A DNA stretch of 64,000 nt from Azadirachta indica (taxonomy: Eukaryota; Streptophyta; Magnoliopsida; Sapindales; Meliaceae). A program made the translations under genes and the position numbers. Location of the stretch: positions 5,787,182-5,851,181 of the forward strand of contig CM040445.1 of NCBI GenBank assembly GCA_022749755.1. The letters run 5' to 3'. Within the stretch, counting starts at the first letter, position 1, and the number at the start of each line of letters is the position of its first letter. A model generated the notes under the pieces. The model was given only the letters and a program-made list of their open reading frames with translations. It was not told where the DNA came from and searched no databases. Of the stretch, positions 14,370 through 26,466 are shown in pieces.

Positions 14370-16964
14370 ATCCATTTCCATTTAATAATTACACACTAAA
14401 ACATAAAGCTAAATTTAAGTTTGTTGGCTGTATAAGAAGAGAATTTGTTGTTAATAATCAGTGGGTGTGGATGCATTCACAACGAGATGCGGGTAATTTA
14501 AATGTTTAAAGAAGTGCTCCAAGTTGAGCACTCATAATAATATGTCGATGCATTTAGGATAATTCTGTGGGTGTATGGGGTTGCTTCGAGTGGGCTGTGT
14601 GGGCGCGCTCAAAATCATAGTGGCTGCTTTTTGTATCATTATATTTTGTGTGTCAAGGCATTCACAATGACACATGGTTGCATTTAATTATTTATTTGAT
14701 TCTGCTATAGCTTTGAGCAGAATCTCCTTGCTTCCACAACAGAACTAATCGAGTTTACCACTTCCTAATTTGTTGCATATCCGCTTCTTAATTATAATAA
14801 AAAAATTTTGTTTTCCTCTTCGCAGCATAGATGGGAATACCAAGGAGATTTCGACAGGCTACCATCTCTAAGTTAAAAACCCTTACGATTTCTTGAGCAA
14901 TCCGCAGGCTTGTTTTTGGGCAGACCATTATAGAGAATTTTACACTGTCAAAGAGATGGCCAGAAGTAGTTAAGAGTATTTATGATTTGCTTCAGCTGGT
15001 AGCATTCCAGAGTTGTTGCCCCCGCCAAATATCAAGTTGTAATAAATAGTTTTAATTGAATTTTATTTGGCATGATCAAAAAATTTGTACAAAATTTGTC
15101 TCTACTATTTTTTTATGGAGAAAATTGACCTCAACTTTATACCTACCCTTTACTAGAGGGTAAAGTTACCAGCCGATATAATTAAGAGATAATTACGAAT
15201 ATTGAACTTTCAATAAAAAAAAAAAATGAATAAAACTTTGGACATAAAATGAAAAAGCAAAGGAGAGAGAAGAACAATCTTGTCGTATGTCTCTTGAGAA
15301 TAATGTTTCCTTTTGCTCCTTTGTTGATTAGAATAGAAAAAGATGCGGCTATAATGAAAACTTGGTAGAAAATTAACTAGAGAAGTCTACTAATTGGGTC
15401 TCGTGTAATAATGCATTGAAAGTGGGAAGCTACGTACTATGCATATGCTAAGCTACCAAAATGCAAATTCATGTTGCCATGACTTGGGTCAATATCGAGA
15501 TAAGTTATTTTCCAAAGCAAGATAACTGGATGAGAATTTGATGTAGTCCATAGACAAAGAAATTAATAAATCTGAATTTAACTTCCTCTAATTAGAAAAT
15601 TAATTGAGGTACAAGTTGGTATGCGTGCAAATAAGATTGCACATATTATTTCACTGTTTGCAATGAAAATTGCTGTTGGTTATTGTGCCGGCGAATTAGT
15701 TATCGACGTTGTTCCAATGAGTGTGCCTAATAATATTTATCTATTAATATTTTCATAATAAAAGTAAACATAATTTTTTTATTCGACATTTTCAAAGCTT
15801 AAAATGGGTATCCTAATATTTGTTGAAATCTCTAATTTTAAAAACGATATCTGTCAAATGAATTTGGTAGAAAATAATATTTTGAAGAATAAACATTAGT
15901 AATTTTATTTACTAAATCTCGAGTAATAGTTAATATTTTATGTATATAAATTAATTTTATTTAATAAAATTTGCTTAAGAAAAAAATTGTCAAATATAGC
16001 TGTGGTTTTTTTTTTAAAAAAAAAAAAATCTTACTTATACTATATCTAATTGATAGAAGAAAATAAAATAGTATAATATGTCATCTTCAATATTATATTA
16101 AACATACAATATTTAATTTTTATATATTCCTATTATTCAAGAATACATTGTCTTCAATAATTAATTATAGTAACCACGAAGTATTTTAAATAAAAATTTG
16201 CTTATTTAAGTTAAAAAATTACAAAATTTATTGACTTTGTTTCATGAATCATTTAAAAAGAAAACACTATCAAAATAAATATTTTGTCCGTTTTCAAAAA
16301 ATTAAAACAAATTCAATTAAGTCCCACGTTGCATCCATACAGTGCAGTTTAAATGGGATAACAGCCTTCACTTAATAGATGCGTTTTGAGCTTGAAATCC
16401 AAGAACAAAATCCTATCCAAATCCGTGGAGCCTAAAAGTGCCAAAGTGAAGGAACAGATATCTTCCAAGTTTCATAAGTCATCATTTCTTAATTATTTTT
16501 TAATTTAATTAAAAAAAATATGGAATATATGACTATTTGAGGAAAAAAAAGCATTAATTTCGCTCTTTCAATTAAGTATAGTATGAGTATAGTATGCAGC
16601 AAAGCAATACATGAGGTTTTAATTGAATAGCAAATGTACGTAACTCCAAACAATAATATAAAATATTATATCTATAATTGTCGTCTTCTCAAACTATTAT
16701 CAGTGAAATCAGGATCATCGCCGGTTCTATCTTCTGAGTGTATAGTAGCAATATGAAAACTCAGATCGATGTATTAATTTAAAAAGGGAAGCACATAAAA
16801 TGATTGGAAGTCCATTTATTTATTTAGTTATTTTATTTGGTGTAAAACACCAGACAAAGCGTCAAGCTAGCCGATCAAGAAAGAAAGTTACAGAGTCTCT
16901 CAAACCAAGTTATACATACATAAAGCAAAGCATAAACTTGGAGAAGCCACAGGCGATTCCGCAT

Positions 16965-17396
16965 TCATGGAGTTGTGATACCTTTAAAATTAGGAAAAAT
17001 CAAAGAAGAATTAGTATTGTCAAAAATAAAAGATATTGTGTTAATACAAATCTGTGTGCGTATAAGAGGTAACTCACTCCCACACTTGAAGTGACGAGGA
17101 ACTCTCCTACCGCAGCCTTCAATGAGGCGAATGGCACGATTCACATCAATAAGGGCAGCCAACTTAGGCGTAATCACGGGGCACACACACTCCATATGGC
17201 TAACCCTTACGCGTTCACAGCAGGCTGGCGTTGGAAGCTTGCCGTAAAGCACTGGTTTGCACTGGTTCAGCCCGATCCTTCTCTCTTCCTTGCACTGTGC
17301 AGCACTCAGCTCTGCACACCCCATCTTCGCCTCCCACAGTACCCCCACAAAAACAGCTACAACTACTAAAACCACGAGACTCGATGACTTGCTCAT
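16965..17396 (-). CDS. small secreted 8-cysteine lipid-transfer-type protein, copy A (2 exons, 111 aa)
   Basis: Exon 1 is 17078-17396 (ATG at 17396; the upstream in-frame TTG is unlikely). Exon 2 is the last 17 bases, 16965-16981, giving the ending CGSITTP. The protein has a hydrophobic signal peptide (about 1-27) and the eight-cysteine motif C-X10-C-X12-CC-X9-CVC-X22-C-X9-C of the lipid-transfer/2S-albumin superfamily. Val between the paired cysteines resembles type II and DIR1-like proteins more than classical type I LTPs. Family members bind lipids in a hydrophobic pocket outside the cell; DIR1 itself is needed for systemic acquired resistance, but whether this protein shares that role is unknown. 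The 96-base intron is in frame and stop-free, so an unspliced message would also encode a full protein. The gene is nearly identical to the copy at 23139-23564. Confidence 0.85.
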   Translation of the reverse strand: MSKSSSLVVLVVVAVFVGVLWEAKMGCAELSAAQCKEERRIGLNQCKPVLYGKLPTPACCERVRVSHMECVCPVITPKLAALIDVNRAIRLIEGCGRRVPRHFKCGSELPLIRTQICINTISFIFDNTNSSLIFPNFKGITTP

Positions 17397-17448
17397 CGTG
17401 TTTTCCAAATTTTCTCTCTTTTTGTGTAGGGACGTTAACTCATACCCA

Positions 17449-17457
17449 ATATATATA
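17449..17457 (-). promoter_or_regulatory. TATA box of lipid-transfer gene copy A
   Basis: TATATATAT on the minus strand, about 50 bases upstream of the ATG, in a segment kept in the second copy (around 23617-23628). Confidence 0.55.
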
Positions 17458-19016
17458 GTGGGGGAGCCTAGGAGCTGGAGGGCACACTTTAATTTCCCAT
17501 TACTTTGTCGGTAGGAAAGTTTCTCTTTTGACTTTTTAAAGTTTTTAGTTCAATCATCTTTTTTGTGCCCTTCCTACGTCCACTCACCTCAATACTGGAG
17601 AATCTTGCGTACATCTAGGTTTATTTTAAAATAAATCAAACAAGCACATTAATAATTCCGCAACAAATAGTTCATGTCTTTGTGTGTGTGTATATATATA
17701 TATATATTGGTTACTGCACACAAATAATTCATCTGCATTTTTGTGTTAAATATTCTTCTCATTGATGGATTTCACGAGACACAAATCTAGATGAAGGTAC
17801 AGAGTACAGACAGCAATGCAGTGAAACGAAAATTTAAATCCAATTATACATTGTTGACATGCCTTTTAATTGGCTTTCTTGCAAGAACTTAGAAGGCCCT
17901 CTATGTATATTAACAAAATACAGTAATTGGATTCTCTCCCTATCCCTAGTCGAGCCACTAGCAATCCTTAAACAAAAAATTAAAACTATTTTTTGAGTAC
18001 AAAGCATTCGGTTAATTAACAAGAATATTAAACCTCTAATTAATATATTGTAATTAACTAAGGTCATTATTGTACATTAATTAGAATGGAATCTAATACT
18101 GTGCACGTAGAATTAATTGATAACTATGATGAAATTCACGGGAAGAATAGCGATGTTCTTTTCACCAAAAAGCTAAAGTGGGAAAGAAATAAATTGAAAG
18201 TCCAAATCAGCTAATTGCCTAAAAAGACTAGGGTGGATGCGTTTAATTGAGATAGAAGGCAGGAGGAAGTTTCCATGTTTGTGGTATTCAATTTTTCTAC
18301 GAAACTTCAATTTCTGTATTAAGTTTGAAACCATGCACATGTTAGGTGGAATGGAATAAGGTAGTGGAGCTAGTGGTATGAGTAGTGCTCGATTTTCTAG
18401 TTTCTAATTTCTAGATGAGTAATAATGGATATGATGATTTGAATCATAAAAACCTAGGAAACTCCAAGAGGAAAAGGGTAAGAGTCAACAAGATACGTTA
18501 TAGGCAGTTCGTTATATTACTGGCCAGCCCACTGCTACACCGCTTTTTTAGACTGATAAGAGCACAGAGCCCCCTCTTTTGGACAACGACAATAGCAACA
18601 AGCGAACAACGTTGCTTGGAGACTCGCAGTAGTGCCTTCCCCCACCCCCAAAGGATACCACCAATAAGTGAACTGTGGGGTTTATTTTTGTAAAAAAGTC
18701 AACTAATTAATTGGGTATATCATAAAAACTTGATTCGCATTGAGGAGAACTCTTAATTAAATCTTTAATTGGGCCATTGGACACACGGAGATCTAGTAGC
18801 TAAATGAAAATGAACTTGAAGAAGAGATTAATTGATCATTGGAAATACTGTCTAGCAAGCCATTCAGAGACGTTTTTCAAACTATTAAAACGTTACAAAA
18901 TAAAATTTTATATAAAATAAAGTTGAAAGCATACAATCACACTGAATATATTAGAAGTTGATGTTAATTTACTGCTTGTAACATATTGTATAATTGGCAT
19001 ATATGTGAGAGCTTAT
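17458..19016. other. block A spacer upstream of lipid-transfer gene A
   Basis: AT-rich spacer with a GT/TA microsatellite near 17683-17707. The same sequence recurs, with differences, at 25.05-26.46 kb and 35.04-36.45 kb. Reading frames such as 18415-18693 are not kept between the copies and show no domain. Confidence 0.6.
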
Positions 19017-19554
19017 TACCTTGGGTTGATTTGTAGCTGTTGCAATGTGCACGGCTGTGTTGCCGCCGTCGTCGTCCTTCCATTTGAAGATCTCTTCCTT
19101 GTTCGCTCGTTTAACCCATCCTAACAAGAATTTGAAAGTTCTAAACCTGTCGTTATCGGAGCAAGATGCGCAGCCTTTTCGCATTGATTTGTCAAGTCAT
19201 CAATAGATGATGGGGCAGACAGACAAAAAGATCGTCAAAAAGATCAATATCCTCGATTTGAGTTACGTACGTAATGCAGAGGGGTAACCCTCCCTTTTGC
19301 TTTGACTCGTGCAAACTCACTGTCAATTGTTAAGAAAGCTCTTACTAGGTCCATTTTGCAACGCCAGGTGAGATGATCTAGCTTCCAAGCAAGAGAATGC
19401 TCTAATTATTGTTGCTATTTCCATAGCAAAATGGATGTTTCCAGCAGCAGCAGCTATGTATAAAGGATTATCAACTAGTGATATCTGATCATTACGTTCT
19501 AGAACACAAGGATTAGCTGGAAGTATAGAATTAATACAGTGCCTCAATAGAATT
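19017..19554 (-). pseudogene. ankyrin/PGG gene fragment, exon 1 only
   Basis: Read on the minus strand it matches exon 1 of the intact array genes: NPLYIAAAAGNIHFAMEIAT, then SSHLALQNG, a region matching the third repeat, then RTFKFLLGWVKRANKEEIFKWKD and TAVHIATATNQPK. Several frameshifts break it (around 19200, 19330 and 19385). The start-codon end is missing. The splice donor after TNQPK is kept (GTAATAAGC), but no PGG exon follows. It cannot encode a membrane-anchored protein. Confidence 0.85.
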
Positions 19555-19846
19555 TCTCTTTGTCAATTTATAAGATTTGAGGTCTGACTCTGAGGAAGAA
19601 TTAAAAGCATGAGTTGCAAGGATTGGAAAGCCAGGAATACTCTGTATATATACAAATGGCTCATAAAAGTGAAATTAGTAATAAATGTTTGATTATTTCA
19701 GCCTCCTGACCCCATAGAAAGGTATGTTTAAACACTAGCCATGTGTTTTATCCTATAATTTTCTTGAAAATGTATGTTTTTTTCCCCTGTTTTCTCAAGT
19801 AACAGGAAATGAATGCTTGATGTAAATATTAATACAAATATGTAAC
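19555..19846. other. flank of the ankyrin fragment
   Basis: Matches the 5' flank of the array genes (compare 13.6-13.75 kb and 28.07-28.27 kb, both with TGTTTGATTATTTC). No gene. Confidence 0.55.
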
Positions 19847-21030
19847 CTTCAGCTCTCAGAGCCTCCCTCTCCACCAATTGTCTTTCTGCATTCGCAAACG
19901 ACAGCGTCTCTTTCTATTTTGTCCGGACTCAAGCTTCCACCCGACCGCCTCAATCCGGCTTCATTTGCCAGCTCCAAGCCTAAGAGACCAGTCATTACCA
20001 TGGTACTTATGTTTTTCTAAATTCATTGGATATTAAACTAATTGTTGGCATTGTCTCTAATCTTAAACAGGTTTTATCTATTTAATTAGGTTCAGTTTAG
20101 TTATATTTCCACATTCTTGTATTTATGCTTTCTTGTATTGATAATTCTCTGAAATGAAACATGGAATTAGTAGCGGAATGTTTAATACAAAACTTATTAT
20201 GGTGTAGAATGAGTATAATGCATCATTTCTTGCTGCTTCTTTATTCAGAATCAAAAGATTAATAAATTAGTCATTGACTCACACGAGCATTCGGTTGTTT
20301 TGGGAAGGAACTGCGAATTTCAGGGTACATCATTCAGTGGCACAAACTAAGCATGTTTATCTAAGAATTTCTTTTAAGTGTGGGTTGATCATTCATAAGT
20401 ATGAGAAAAAGGTTTATGGATCTCTTTCCTACGTTGTTTGGCTTATGAAAATTTGAAATTCAAGGTTCACCTATTGAAAGAGGAACTGTGATTTAATATG
20501 CTTTGGTTGTGAAATTGTTAAATTAAGGTTGATGATTGAAGATTACCTATTCTTCAACCTAGGGTCATTCAAGAATCTAGTTTTGATCCATTATCTACTA
20601 CTTTTTCTCAAAAGGAATGAATGGTAGTGTTTTTGAAGCTAGGAGTTTCTCATTGTCAACTTTCTTTGACTCGATGTCCGGGTCTCTGTCATCAAATTGG
20701 ATGTATTGAAGATCACACACACTTGCTTTGGTGAATGGTTCACCCGGTACCATTGTTGGTCCTTGCTCTCTCATTATCGGGATATTTTTTAGAGTTTAAT
20801 TTGCCATTCCTTGAGATTACATTGTCAAAACCAAGGTTTCCTTCTTAATACGGAAACAAGCCACTACACCTAATGACCTCTATTTGCCCACTTCCCCTTA
20901 TGGGAGGAAAGGAAAGAGAAAATAACTTTGTGCTAATCAACCATATAGCAACAGCGACTAGGACTATTAAAGCGGGAAAAAAACAGTACGTGTTAGGTGA
21001 GATTACTTCTAGTGTTGACTGTTTGGACTT
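19847..21030 (+). pseudogene. CLPR4: duplicated fragment of CLPR4 (exon 1 end plus part of intron 1)
   Basis: It copies 52507-53763, beginning at CTTCAGCTCTCAGAG within exon 1, passing the exon 1 donor (CCATG-GTACTT) and running into intron 1 as far as GTTTGGACTT. The start codon, first part of the transit peptide and exons 2-7 are absent, so it is not functional. One 67-base repeat present in two copies in the parental intron is single here. The right edge at 21030 joins directly to array DNA homologous to about 14.17 kb. Confidence 0.9.
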
Positions 21031-23138
21031 GAATGTTTTTTTTGCAATTAACAAAGAGCTAGCTTGGCAGATCATCTTGTCTAGATGGAACAAACACATC
21101 CAAGACCCAACCTTTCTAATCATAAAACAACATTATCTCTGTACACCAATAAATATTATCTATTTCTATTTAGTAATTATACACTAGTACACACCCTTGA
21201 ATTTAAATTTTAAAATATGACTAAGAGACGGACACCAGTTTAGACATTCAATTCAAATGAGCATTAAATTCATTTTATGTACTAAATAATAATAATAAGT
21301 GTATTTAATTACTCTTATTATTAGGTGAAAAAGAAAAAGGAAAATTCACAAATTAAGGTAACGGAGGTCTCCCATAATTCTCTTCAGATTGTCCACCCTG
21401 CATTTCAGGTTCTCATCACGTCCAATTGATGCAGTCCAAGGAGTCAAAAGTCGCTAACACTGTAGATATATACGTTAAATGCTCATGTAAAATGCTTAAT
21501 GAAAAGGTAGCATAAAAAGAGTAAATTCGTTGATAAAATAAAGGGAGCCTAGTTAGTCATAATTAGTGGGCTTGGATGCATTCAGAATGAGATGTGTGGT
21601 AGTGTAGATGTTTAAAGAAGTGCTCCAAGTTTTGCAGTCATAATAATTTGTAGTAATAGAGAAGTTAATAAAACTTCGGCACATAAAATGAAACGATATG
21701 GGAGAGAGGCAACCTTGTACATCCTACGTCCTGGCCCCTGGGGGAAATAATATTTCCTTTTGCTCCCATATTGATTAGAATTGAAAAAGATGTGGATGTT
21801 CTGAACCGAACGGTTGAATTCACCCGCTATAACGAAAACCCAAGTCTAAGCATAGTTCTTGTTAGAAACTCCATTCGACGACTTTGTCAAAAGCTAAAAT
21901 GAAAACTTGGTTGAAAGTTAATTAATTAGAGAAGTCTCCGAGTTGGGTCTCGCATAATTATGCATTGAAAGTGGGAAGCTATATATATTACTGTATACAT
22001 ATGCGAAGCTACCAAAATGCAAATTCTTATTGCTTTGACTTGGGTCAATAGCGTGATAAGTCTTAAGTCATTTTCCAAGGAAAATTGGATGAGAATTTGA
22101 TGTAGTCCATAACTAAATTAATAAATCTGAATATAACTTCTTCCAATTTGGTAACTAATTGAGGTACAAGCTAACGTGCATGCAAATAAGATTTCACATA
22201 ATAATTCACTGTTTTCGATGAGGAATTGTACCGGGGAATTAGTCATCCACGTATTGTTCCACTTGTATCAAAATAATTTAGTAACATGCAATAATATTTT
22301 TATCTATTAACGTTTTCCTAAATAAAAGTAAAAATAATTTTTTTCTTCGACAGTTTCAAAGTTTAAAATGTGTACAGATATTCGTTGAAATCTGTAATTT
22401 TAAAAAAGATAACTGTAAAATGAATTTGGTAGAAATTAATATTTTGAAGATTAAATATTAGTACGAAATTTACTTACATTGTTTTATGAATCATTTTAAA
22501 AGAAACACTATCAAAATAAATATTTTGTCCGTTTTCAGAAAATTAAAATAAATTCAGTTGTTCGATTGTGTTAGAAAATAATGAACCGGACTTGTGCATT
22601 GGATCAAAAAAAAGAAAGAATAGATCTTATAGCCCTTAATTTTTCTTTCTAGCTTTTATATATATATTGTGTTCCTTAATTATTTTTTAATTTAATTAGA
22701 AAAGAATATAGAAAATACATTAATGAATTAAGATTAAAAAACAAGCATTAATTTGGCTCTTTCAATTTAGTATATATATGCAGCCAAGTCATACATTAAA
22801 TCATAATTGAACTGCAAATGCGCTTAATATAATACGATATATATAATTTCGTGATTTATAATTACCTGTCGTCTTCTCAAACTATTATCAATGACATTAG
22901 TATCATCGCTGGTTCTTCTGAGTGTATAGTAGCAATATCGAAACTCAAATCGATGGATATTTCAGAAAGGGAAGCACATAAAATAATTCAAATCCCATTT
23001 ATTTATTCATATTATTTGGTGTAAAACAGCAGACAAAGCGTCAAGCTAGACGATCAAGAAAGTTACAGAATTTCTCAAACCAAGTTTACATACATAAAGC
23101 AAAGCATAAACTTGGAGAAGCCACAGGCGATTCCGCAT
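21031..23138. other. left part of block B
   Basis: AT-rich spacer homologous to about 14.17-16.96 kb, with shared stretches such as AACAAAGAGCTAGCTT, GGTACAAG and AGTGGGAAGCTA. No gene of its own. Confidence 0.65.
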
Positions 23139-23564
23139 TCATGGAGTTGTGATACCTTTAAAATTAGGAAAAATCAAAGAAGAATTAGTATTGTCAAAAA
23201 TAAAAGATATTGTGTTAATACAAATCTGTGTGCGTATAAGAGGTAACTCACTCCCACACTTAAAATGACGAGGAACTCTCCTACCGCAGCCTTCAATGAG
23301 GCGAATGGCACGATTCACATCAATAAGGGCAGCCAACTTAGGCGTAATCACGGGGCACACACACTCCATATGGCTAACCCTTACGCGTTCACAGCAGGCT
23401 GGCGTTGGAAGCTTGCCGTAAAGCACTGGTTTGCACTGGTTCAGCCCGATCCTTCTCTCTTCCTTGCACTGTGCAGCACTCAGCTCTGCACACCCCATCT
23501 TCGCCTCCCACAGTACCCCCACAGCTACAACTACTAAAACCACGAGACTCGATGACTTGCTCAT
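23139..23564 (-). CDS. small secreted 8-cysteine lipid-transfer-type protein, copy B (2 exons, 109 aa)
   Basis: Exons are 23252-23564 (ATG 23564) and 23139-23155. The protein equals copy A except that two signal-peptide residues (Phe-Val) are missing through a six-base in-frame deletion. The eight-cysteine motif C-X10-C-X12-CC-X9-CVC-X22-C-X9-C and the spliced ending CGSITTP are unchanged, and the visible coding differences are mostly silent (for example RHFK codons). The 96-base in-frame intron is also kept. The promoter TATA stretch is retained. The flanking spacers show more differences than the coding part, which suggests the protein is under selection. Confidence 0.85.
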   Translation of the reverse strand: MSKSSSLVVLVVVAVGVLWEAKMGCAELSAAQCKEERRIGLNQCKPVLYGKLPTPACCERVRVSHMECVCPVITPKLAALIDVNRAIRLIEGCGRRVPRHFKCGSELPLIRTQICINTISFIFDNTNSSLIFPNFKGITTP

Positions 23565-23616
23565 TGTGTTTTCTAAATTTTCTCTCTTTTTGTGCAGAGA
23601 CGTTAACTCCCACCCA

Positions 23617-23628
23617 ACATATATATAG
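23617..23628 (-). promoter_or_regulatory. TATA box of lipid-transfer gene copy B
   Basis: ACTATATATATG-type stretch on the minus strand, about 55 bases upstream of the ATG, equivalent to the copy A element. Confidence 0.5.
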
Positions 23629-23700
23629 TGGGCGGAGCGTTGGAGCCGGAGGGCACCCTTTAATTTCCTATTAATTTGTCGTTAAGAACGTTTTCTTTTT

Positions 23701-25038
23701 CCGACAAATTACATATCAACCTCGCTTTATTATATAAATAACATTGACACCCACACATCAAAAATAATTATCAAACATATTCCATTTGTCAACTTTTTTT
23801 TTTTGTTACTGTTAGAGAGAGGGTGACGTAAACTATTATAAAGACAATTGTATCCCTTCATTAAATATATTGTTTGATATTAAAATACTAGTACATGTAA
23901 AGTGATATGAAGTAGCAAATATACCTAACAAAAAATAAGAAGCAATAATAAGGGCAAATTGTAATTTAACCAAATATAGTGGTTTGACTAATAAAGTCGT
24001 TCTTTTTGAATGTGATACGCAACCCATTTATAAAGGTTTGAAGTGAAAAATTATATCGTTATTTTGGGAAAATAACAGCTGTCTACCTAACATAATTTAC
24101 TTTTAACATTATCAAGAAACACACTTTAATAATTGAACATCTTTCTCCTAATATACATCATGGTTTTCACATTATCACATAATACACTTTAATATTTTAA
24201 CGTCTTTCCCATAATATACTTTACTTTAATGCTTTCACATTATCACATAATACACTTTAATAATTTGATATCTTTCTCCTAACACACTATACTTCAATGT
24301 TTTCACATTATCACATAATACACTTTAATAGTTTAATGTCTTCCTCGTAATATATGCACATTACACATTTTACTTTATATTTTTAACATTATGCACCTGT
24401 TGTCAAGCAACATACACCTACTGTTCTTGTACTCTTGATAGCAAACAAGTAATATTTTAATAATACCCTATTAAAATAACATGCACATATTTTATTTTTA
24501 ACCATAAGAAACCATCATGTAATCATCGATATCAATACTGCATTCACATTTATTGTTCAATATCAACATTAGAAAACAAGTTATTACCTTGTACGCTTCA
24601 CACGGCCTCCAATCTGCCAATAAATCATGTAATTGCTATGTTAAGGATTTGAATTATTTTCGATTTAGGAAACCATTTGTCCAATTGTCGGTTTAACACA
24701 CACACTCCACTTTAATTTGGGATTTTCGGGTTTCTCTTTTGGAGCAATGAGAGAAAGAATTTAGAGGGACAATGCACGACAATAATTAAATCTATAAACG
24801 CTTGGATAACTGACATTTTTTTTACTGGCTTGATGAGACATCTGTCATTTATTTTTGTCTTAAAAATCCTACAAAATGCACCTTTTCACCACTTTTCTTT
24901 TACTTTTTAACACCTTCTAATAGTATGTATTTATCATTTTACTCTTTTTTTCTTTTTAACAAAAACTAAAAAAGTTGTTAGAAAGAATGAACGTGTTTTA
25001 CAATTATTTTTAAATTAGAGTTCAAATATCATTTGCCC
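23701..25038. mobile_element. non-autonomous Mutator-like element with 9-base target duplication
   Basis: This 1338-base segment is absent from the homologous place in block A (about 17517). It is bounded by the 9-mer TTTCTTTTT at 23692-23700 and 25039-25047. The left end reads CCGACAAATTACATATCAAC and the right end on the minus strand GGGCAAATGATATTTGAAC, a short imperfect inverted repeat. A nine-base duplication is typical of Mutator-like elements. No transposase is encoded. The 9-mer is low in complexity, so the class is less certain than the insertion itself. Confidence 0.6.
24105..24372. repeat. about four tandem copies of a ~68-base unit
   Basis: Units share TTTCACATTATCACATAATACACTTTAAT followed by a variable TCTTTC-CTAATA tail; the core begins near 24165, 24232 and 24300, with a degenerate copy at each end. 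It lies wholly within the Mutator-like element. Confidence 0.8.
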
Positions 25039-25047
25039 TTTCTTTTT

Positions 25048-26466
25048 TGTATTTGTTTGACTTTTCTATGTTTTTAGGTCAATCAACTTTTTCGTGCCCT
25101 TCCTATGTCCAGACACCTCAATATTGGAGACTCTTACATCTAGACTTTTTCAAAAATAAATCAAACAAACACAGTAATAATTCCGGAACTAGAAGTTCAT
25201 GCATTCATATATATTGGTTAGTTTACAAAATTAATTCATCAGCATTTTTGTGAAAAATATTCTTCTAATTGATGGATTTCAGGGCACGCAAGTCTGGATT
25301 GAGGTACAGACTAGAGACAGCAGTGTAGTGAAACCAAAATTTAACTCCAATTGACATGCCTTTAATTGGCTTTCTTGCAAGAACTTGGAAGGCCCTCTAT
25401 GCACATTAATAAATACAGTAATCTGAATCTTTCTTGATCCTTAGTCGAGCCACTAGCAATCCCTAAACAAAAAATTAAAACTATGTTTTGAATAGAAAGC
25501 ATTCGATTAATTACTCGTTAAATTACAAGAATATTAACCCTGTAATTAATATATTATAATTAATTAAGGTTATTATCGTACATTAACTAGAAGGGAATCT
25601 AATACTGTGCATGTAGAATTGATTGATAACTATAATGAAATTCACGGGAAGAACAGCGATGTTCTTTTCACCAAAAAGCTATAGTGGGAAGGAAATAAAT
25701 TGAAAGACCAAATCAGCTACCACGTTGGACGTGTTTGACTGAGATAGAAGGCAGAAGGAAGTTTCCATCTTTGTGGAACTCAAGTTTTCTGCATAAAACT
25801 TCAGCCATGAGATGATTAAATTACTGTATTAAGTTAGAAATTGCATGCACTTGTTAGGCGGGGAATGGAATAAGGTAGTGGTACGTATAGTGCTAGATTA
25901 ATTTTCTAGTTTCTAATTTATAGATGAGTAATGGATACGATGATTTGACTTTGACTAAATCATAACCACTCATGAATCCATAAAAACCTAGGACACTCCA
26001 AGAGGAACAGGGAAGAGTCAACAAGATGTGTTATATGTAGTTCAGTATATTAGTGGCAAGCCCCCTGCTGCACAGCTTATTTTGCTGATGAGAGCACAAA
26101 GCCCCTTCTTTGGACTACGGCAATGGCAACAACATTGCCTGGAGACTTGCAGTACTGCCTTCCGCCCACCCCTATAGGACACAACCAATAAGTGAAGGGG
26201 CTTAATTTTGAAAAAGTCAACTAATTAACTGGATATCTCATAACAAACTTGATTCGCATTGTCGAGGAGGACTCTTAATTAAGCATTTAATTGGGGCACT
26301 GGAAACACAGAGATCTAGTAGCCAAATAAAACTGAACTTAAGAAGAGATTTAATTGAACACTGGAAATGCTATCTAGCTAGCCAATCAGAAACGTAATTG
26401 AAACTCTTAAAACAATTAATTAACATATTGTATTATTGGCATATATAAATATGTAAGAGCTTATTG
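25048..26466. other. block B spacer
   Basis: Homologous to 17.52-19.0 kb and 35.1-36.45 kb. AT-rich, with no gene. Confidence 0.6.

Larger units (their letters stand above)
13564..16964. other. spacer between the intact PGG gene and the first lipid-transfer gene
   Basis: AT-rich DNA containing the 5' flank of the ankyrin/PGG gene and, from about 14.1 kb on, the left part of a duplicated block that recurs at about 21.0-22.9 kb. No coding sequence is convincing. It includes a two-copy 40-base tandem repeat and a TA microsatellite, listed separately. Confidence 0.6.

Noticed and set aside
17397..17408. Upstream in-frame TTG giving four extra residues to lipid-transfer copy A
   Set aside because: Plant start codons are nearly always ATG, and copy B begins at the equivalent ATG.
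18415..18693. 92-codon frame in block A spacer
   Set aside because: The equivalent places in blocks B and at 36 kb have stops and shifts, so there is no conserved coding.
24105..24372. CRISPR-like direct repeats
   Set aside because: Units are contiguous and imperfect with no unique spacers; this is eukaryotic DNA and a minisatellite.
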